Positions 57,861-64,000 of a stretch of DNA of 64,000 bases are shown here, in pieces. This DNA comes from Chiridota heheva (taxonomy: Eukaryota; Echinodermata; Holothuroidea; Apodida; Chiridotidae): positions 1,979,501-2,043,500 of the forward strand of contig JAIGNY010001203.1 of the NCBI GenBank assembly GCA_020152595.1, in the 5' to 3' direction. The position numbers were made by a program, and so were the translations under genes. A model generated the notes under the pieces. It did not search any database. It was not told the DNA's origin and saw only the letters and a program-made list of their open reading frames with translations. Position 1 is the stretch's first letter. The number at the start of each line of letters is the position of its first letter.

Positions 57861-58884
57861 TCCCAACCTCTATACCAAATAGCATCCCTACCCATGTGAT
57901 ATCCCACCCTGTGTCCCATATATAATCCGAACCTCCATTCCACCTTATGCCATAAACCATCCTATGTCCATATGGTTGTTCTGTTTTAGACATGTCTGCC
58001 ATCACACCCACTATTTCATCCCACCCTGTCCCATATGCCAATTCATCCTATGTCCTATCAGGGACCTGCTATTTAGGTCCCTGTTCCTATAATACCCCTG
58101 CCTATATCTTAATATTTGTACGCAATCCAATACATGTCCAATATCTTCCATCCCACCCTATTTCCCATTTGATATTTTAGCCCATGTCGCATACACCATC
58201 GATGCAGCCATAATACGTTACCCGTGTCATCGCACCCTATGCCCCATATGTCACTAAAACCTATGTACCATATGACATCCGACCCGGTGTGTCCCACTTT
58301 ACAATATACAATATTGTATTACAATATATGTATTTACAATACAATATTACCCTCCAATCCATGCCCCATATGCCATTCCACCCATAACTCATATTACAAC
58401 CCATCCTCTGTGTTATACATGTATGCGATATCCACCATCTCACACATGTCATCCCACTTTGTTCCCTATGTTCCACGTGCCATCCCACCATATGTCATAA
58501 ATGTCATCCCATTATATTTTCCATATGCTATCTCTTCATATGTCCCATTCCAAAACTATGTCCCATATGACATACCACTGCATATCGCATACGTGTATGC
58601 CAAACCCACTATCCAATGCACATCACCTAATTCCATATTTAGATCCACCCAATATCACATATAATATTTCAAACTAGGCCTATTTTTAACGCAATATCAC
58701 CCTTACGCAATACCTTCCTTTATATGTCCAAAACACTATGGCACCCCTATGTCACACATTCCATCGCACCCTATGCCCCACATGCCATTCCAACTATGTA
58801 CCATCCCGCTTTCTATCTCATCTTATGCCCATATACTATCCAGTGTTGTACTTTCACACAAGCCATCCTTTGTTTGTATGCCAT

Positions 58885-58908
58885 CGCTCCCTCTCTCTAG
58901 CTCTCTCT

Positions 58909-58968
<60 letters not shown>

Positions 58969-58985
58969 GTATGTATATATATATA

Positions 58986-59072
<87 letters not shown>
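58885..59072. repeat. (CT)n-(TA)n microsatellite
   Basis: About 35 bp of CT repeats run into about 120 bp of almost pure TA repeats, within the CATATG satellite. The frame of repeated IY residues through it is an artefact. Confidence 0.97.
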
Positions 59073-60109
59073 TACACATGCCACCCTATCCCATATCCAA
59101 TGTCCAAGATGGTATCTAACTCTTTCTTATACGCAATCCCACCTTTATACAGTATGTTCCATCCCACCCTTTGTCTCACATACCATCCTACTCTATGTCC
59201 CGCATACCATCCCACCATATGCCCCTAATCCACCCTATGTCCCATATGACAACACACTCCTATGTCCCATATGCCATTTCACCATATGTCCCATCCCAAC
59301 ACATGTCCCATATGACAACCTACACTATGTCGCATAAGTATTCGCCAAACTCATTACCATATACATATCACTCTGTTCCAAATGACATTCCATAATGTGA
59401 CATTTCACCCTTGTCCCATATAACATTCCACACTAAATGTCCCATATGATATACCACCCTATGTCGTATAATCAATTCCACCCTCGATCCAATATTTTCC
59501 ATCGCAGCATACGAACCACATGCTCTATGTGACATTTTAACTTATGTACCATATTCCATCCATGTCGTACGCGCACTATTCCTTTTATGCCACCCCACGT
59601 CTCTTATGCCAACCCACCTCATGTTCCACATGATATCCCACTCTTTCTCTTTTAATAAATCCCATCCTTTATCCAATATTTTCTATCTACCATTTATGCT
59701 CAACATACATGTCCCACATGCCAGTATGCTTCACATGACATTTCAACCTATGTACTATATGCCATCCACCTCACCTTATGACTCATATGCTATTCCATGC
59801 TATGGGCCATAAGTCATACCACCCTTGTCCCTTACGCCACCCCAAATTATGTCCCATATGACAGCAAACTGTATGTCTTATACACGTTCGCCATTACACC
59901 CACTATACCATCCCACCATGTCCCACGTTATACTCGACCGTTTTTCGTATAGCAATTTAACCCTCTATCCATTATCATGCATCCCCCACTTTTATTATTT
60001 CCTATTTCCCATCTCAGCCCATTTCACATTTATCATCGACGCAGCCACCATACGTGACACATGTCGTCGCTCCCTACGCGCGTATACGATTCAAATTCAC
60101 CTTAATGCC

Positions 60110-60600
60110 ATATGATTCTATCTCATCCATTTCCCATATGCCCAATACTGTGCCTCCATTCCATTTCATCCATTTCCCCCATACAATACTGTGCACATTC
60201 CATCTCATTCATTTCCCATATGCCATACAATACTGTTCTATCAATTTCATCCATTTCCCATATGCATACAATACGCCTCACATTCCATCTCATTCATTTC
60301 CCATATGCCATACAATACTGTGTCTCACATTCCATCCCATCCATTTCCCATATGCCATGCAGTACTTGCCTCGCATTCCATCCCATCCATTTTCCATATG
60401 CCATACAATACTGTGCCTCGCATTCCATCTCATTCATTTCCTATATGCCATACAATACTGTGCCTCGCATTCCATCTCATCCATTTCCCATATGCCATAC
60501 AATACTGTGCCTCACATTCCATCTCATCCATTTCCCATATGCCATACAATACTGTGCCTCGCATTCCATCCCATTCAGTTTCCATACAATGCTGTGCCTC
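60110..60600. repeat. ~48-bp subarray, about ten copies
   Basis: Units contain CATTCCATCTCATCCATTTC, CCATATGCCATAC and AATACTGTGCCTC; they are much more alike than the surrounding satellite, so this part was amplified later. Confidence 0.9.
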
Positions 60601-61335
60601 AGAACCCACCCTCCTTTCTACATGTTCTTCATCATACCCACCATCTCACACATGCCATCCCACTTCGCCCCATATACCAACTCACGCGATGTCCCATATG
60701 ATATTCCATTATACGCAATCCCACTCTTTACCTTTCATCCCAATAAATTCCCATTTGACATCCCACCCTATACCCCATATGCCATTCCATCTTATGAACC
60801 ATATAGGCCACCGAACTCTCCCTCCGATCACGTGTCCAATGTGATGTTTTATGTGTGCCATCACATTATATATACCAAATGCCATTCTACCCTATGTCCC
60901 ACATTTTATCTCACCAAATTTTTTATACACAAATCCACCCTTTGTCCAATACCGTCCCCCCCCCCCCTTAACTGTATCCATATGCCACCCCATCCATGAC
61001 GCACATAACCATCTTATCTATGACCCACGTGTCATCTCACCTATGCCCCATATGCTATTCTGCCTATTACCCACATACCATCTCAGCTACAACCCATATG
61101 CCATTCCACCTATGACCTATATACCACCCACCTATGACCGAATGTCATCTTACCTATCTGCATATGCCACCCCACCTGCCACATGCCATCCCACCTATGA
61201 TATGCCACCCCACTTATGACCCACATGCCATCCCATCTATGATCCACATGCCATCTGATCCACATGCCATCCCATCTATGACATGATCCCACCTATGACA
61301 TGCCATCATTGCATGCCATCTTACCATCTTGACAT

Positions 61336-61817
61336 GATTAATGTCATTGAATTCCATATTAAAAAATGTATTATAGCAAAAATACTAATGATAAAACTAT
61401 GAATAATATTATGTTGGATCTTAGCATGATGTGTTATAGAACAAATACCTGATTTAGATGTGTATATGAACAGATAGAGATATTGAATTCACCACAAAGA
61501 TCCTTAAATGCTGAACAAAATGTCTTTTGATTATGTCAAAAACACCCGTAGTTTCCAATACATGGCTTATTAAAATATATGCAAAAATAAAATATAATTA
61601 AGATATATGCAAACGTTTTGATGTATATAAGACAGCTGAAAACCTTTAAAGTTACGCTTTCTCTCCAAAATGTCAGTCACTGAAAATCAAGACTACTTTC
61701 TCCTGCTAAGTTTTAATAAAGGTATGATGGAGATTTAAAACGTTCTTGGAGGTTTAAAAACAGTAGATTAACTTAATACTATGTCTCAATTTCTATAAAT
61801 TTGCTTAATCTATTATA
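61336..61817. other. AT-rich spacer with no recognised feature
   Basis: Nothing supported on either strand. Confidence 0.35.
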
Positions 61818-62310
61818 AGGTTTGGTTTGTTGATGTTTAACGTCACCGCTATAGTCAGAGTCAAATATGCCAAGAGGGTGTAAATAAATAATGGTGTAAG
61901 AGTAAGGATAGCGAGGAGATGGAAGGTTTGTAAAGGAGATAAAGGGGAAAAGCTGAATATGGGAGAAAAAATTAGGTAAAAAGAAAGGGGTGTATAAGGT
62001 TAGGTGTAGAAGGGGAGGAGATTATATGTGGTGGAAGAGGTTGTTTTTGCGGAGGAAGTTGATGATGTTTGAGAAAGAATTGTTTTGAATCGGTCCGAGA
62101 TTGAGGAGAGTGAGGAGAGAAGAGGTCTGGAGTTCTGGGAGAGGGAACAGGTTGATAATATATGCTTGATGAAGAGATCGATGTTGCAAGTGGGATATAG
62201 AGGGGCAGGGGAGCCGGATAAGATAATGGTCGCTTTTTTAAGTGAATATGTTACTTTTTTTGCTATTTTCATGGTTGATGTTGTTGTTATATGACACCTG
62301 TCCATAGATC
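61818..62310 (-). mobile_element. I-group-related LINE C-terminal fragment
   Basis: In reverse, the ORF2 end reads YPTCNIDLFIKHILSTCSLS then QNSRPLLSSLSSISDRFKTI, a Cys/His motif followed by a C-terminal helix, and the 3' tail has GTTAAACATCAACAAACC. Its tail matches the fragment at 23601-23740. Confidence 0.65.
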
Positions 62311-62496
62311 TTTAATCAATACTTTTTTTTGTGTGTGTGCAGGTAAAGACAGAGAAACAGTCAGGGAGTGATTTAAAGAGCTCACTTTTTTAAATTAAAA
62401 GATTTTAAATTTAGATTTATTTGATTTGATGCATGTTCCCATAATGCACCCTACTTCACATATACTTTTACTGTGTGTATATAGACAGGATTTTAA

Positions 62497-63150
62497 AGAT
62501 TAGTTTAGTGGTCAAGCAAGTTTATTTTACATGAAAGAGGATTTGAAGAGAAACAAAATGGTGAAGAAAAGCTAATATCTTATTCGGTTAAGGGGATATT
62601 CAAGTTGACTCAACTAGGCTCTGTTGTATCTATGTAGAAATGACTGGTGTTGTAAGTCTACTATAGAGGGTTTGTCCGTGCTCGTTCCTCGTTATTTATG
62701 CTTGTATCGCTTTGTCGTGAATTTGTAGCACGGCCTGCAGCTGTGGAGCCCAATCATTAAACTAAAAGTTTCGTTTCATAGAAGGCCGGGGTCCTTATCC
62801 TCACATTATCAACAATTGTTAATGTGTTTTAAAGAAAAATGATTGAAAGTTTTTACTAATGTAATTATTTTTCCTCGAACTTTGTTCAGGTGTCAAATTA
62901 TAATTACCTTTTTAAGATTCTGTTTCACTACTTTCCTTACATATACAATGGTTTTTAAGCCACAAAATTGCATGACAAAATATGATAGAATACATAAAGA
63001 CTTTGAGGAATCTGAGGCTGTGATGTCACAGCAAGTCTGATTTTAGTCGTTTCTAAATGATACCAAACTTTAAATTAACAAATTTCCTTAACGGAAGAAG
63101 ATTTTTGAATACTTTCTTCACCATTTTTTCTTCAAAGTCCTCTTTCATAT
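62497..63150. mobile_element. Long-palindrome MITE, copy 4 (subfamily B), with ~115-bp internal insert
   Basis: TTAA (62493-62496) precedes AGATTAGTTTAGTGGTCAAG. The left half carries the subfamily-B block (GTCCTTATCCTCACATTATC, AACAATTGTTAATGT) also found in copy 3. An unrelated stretch of about 115 bp (about 62667-62785) splits that block. The right end is lost in an (AT)n run at 63149-63166. Confidence 0.8.
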
Positions 63151-63720
63151 ATATATATATATATATAATAAAAAAAATAGAAGTGTCGGAAGACAGTATG
63201 CTTGACTATTCAAACCTAGTGTAGAGAATGGGCCTATAGAGGGAAGTATTTATGGAAATATGGTAGCAGGGGCAGATGATTTCAAATTACTTGAGCTTTG
63301 AAAGATGCACTTACATTTTTATTTGCACTACAAGCTTCAAAATATTTCAAGATATTTTAAGATATTTTAAGAGAAGTTAAAGTAACTCAGAAAACATGTA
63401 AAACCTAGCAGTCTTTATAACTACAACACCTCTTTTAGTTCTACAATTGAATAACAAAAAAAGGAGAGGCCCAGACTTGTCAATGTCAATGAAAGAATGC
63501 CATCCAACCCCTTTCCAACCTGTACCCTCCCCAAGCCCCTACACATTTCCAGAACTACATTTGGATTGTAATACAACTTCCAATTTAAGAAAATATGCGT
63601 GTCAAGCAAAGTCAAGCAGCATAAAAATGTACAATAACATTAAAGCAAAATTATGTGAAACATTATTGTTTACCGTATGACAAACTAGACATAGGAAACC
63701 ATACAAATCCCCTCGCCGCT
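63151..63720. other. Spacer between MITE copy 4 and the edge satellite
   Basis: AT-rich. A plus-strand frame at 63447-63680 resembles nothing I know. Confidence 0.3.
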
Positions 63721-63724
63721 AATA

Positions 63725-64000
63725 ATGCACATTCCAACTGTCCCACATTCCATCCCAACCTGTCCCAAATGTCATCCCACGTCTATAGTCCATGCAATCA
63801 CGCCTGAAAAACAGATACTGTATGTCATTCCGCCACTTGCAAGACCCATATGCCATCACAACTGAAATCCAGATGACATCCCACCACATGTCATTCCGCC
63901 TTGTCCCACATGTCGACCCACCCTGTTCCACATGCCAACCCACCCTGTTCCACATGCCAACCCATCCTGTTTCACATGCCAACCCACCCTGTTATATAAG
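63725..64000. repeat. CATATG/ACATGCC satellite, right-hand block cut by the window edge
   Basis: Units such as CACATGCCAACCCACCCTGT about 22 bp apart; the last four are nearly identical. Same family as 57861-61335. Confidence 0.85.

Larger units (their letters stand above)
57861..61335. repeat. Degenerate CATATG-containing satellite region
   Basis: Loose tandem repeats built on CCCACCCTATGTCCCATATG and GCCATC, 20-26 bp apart, strongly diverged. It includes a more regular ~48-bp subarray (60110-60600) and a late block of CACATGCCATCCCACCTATG units (61000-61330). Open frames on either strand are repeat-driven. Confidence 0.85.

Noticed and set aside
58738-59337. 199-codon frame with a run of alternating Ile and Tyr
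   Set aside because: Crosses the (CT)n-(TA)n microsatellite and the CATATG satellite.

Overview
This is a eukaryotic, AT-rich, intron-containing genomic window. It most resembles a marine invertebrate animal: invertebrate-type tRNA-derived SINEs, RNase H-bearing I-group LINEs and frequent AGGCCT palindromes hint at an echinoderm-like deuterostome. The taxon is a guess; the eukaryotic and animal nature is well supported by a SYF2 orthologue with animal-like exon structure.

Real host genes are few. At the left edge is the last exon of a short-chain dehydrogenase/reductase (46-99, +). On the minus strand, six coding exons between 16156 and 27652 encode a fungal-type Bmt2-like rRNA adenine methyltransferase (about 268 aa, all splice phases compatible). 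Divergently oriented, six coding exons between 35258 and 45487 (+) encode the spliceosome factor SYF2 (about 253 aa). One base appears to be missing from an A-run at the end of SYF2 exon 5. The two genes are separated by about 7.6 kb holding a 1.6-kb DNA transposon with perfect ends (27781-29382) and minus-strand LINE debris.

The rest is mobile-element and tandem-repeat landscape. From 2.4 to 15.8 kb lie nested elements: an I-group LINE inside a long-palindrome TTAA-flanked MITE, and a CR1/L2-like LINE split by a hAT element that itself holds an I-group LINE tail. In that CR1/L2-like LINE, two stretches of reverse-transcriptase coding sequence have been amplified into minisatellites. From 29.7 to 33.2 kb are minus-strand LINE C-termini and a 61-bp satellite. 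The SYF2 introns carry SINEs, a hAT element inside a ~310-bp tandem array, and a MITE that starts about 15 bp after a splice donor.

Downstream of SYF2 are a homogeneous 51-bp array (46.1-47.7 kb), a 24-bp array whose units carry the CRE palindrome TGACGTCA (49.0-49.4 kb), a GC-rich 17-18-bp satellite that grades into a 12-bp satellite (54.2-57.5 kb), and a degenerate CATATG-containing satellite (57.9-61.3 kb, returning at 63.7-64.0 kb). Most long open frames here are by-products of these arrays. I see no operon-like or defence-like system; the most unusual content is the way tandem repeats arise and change.
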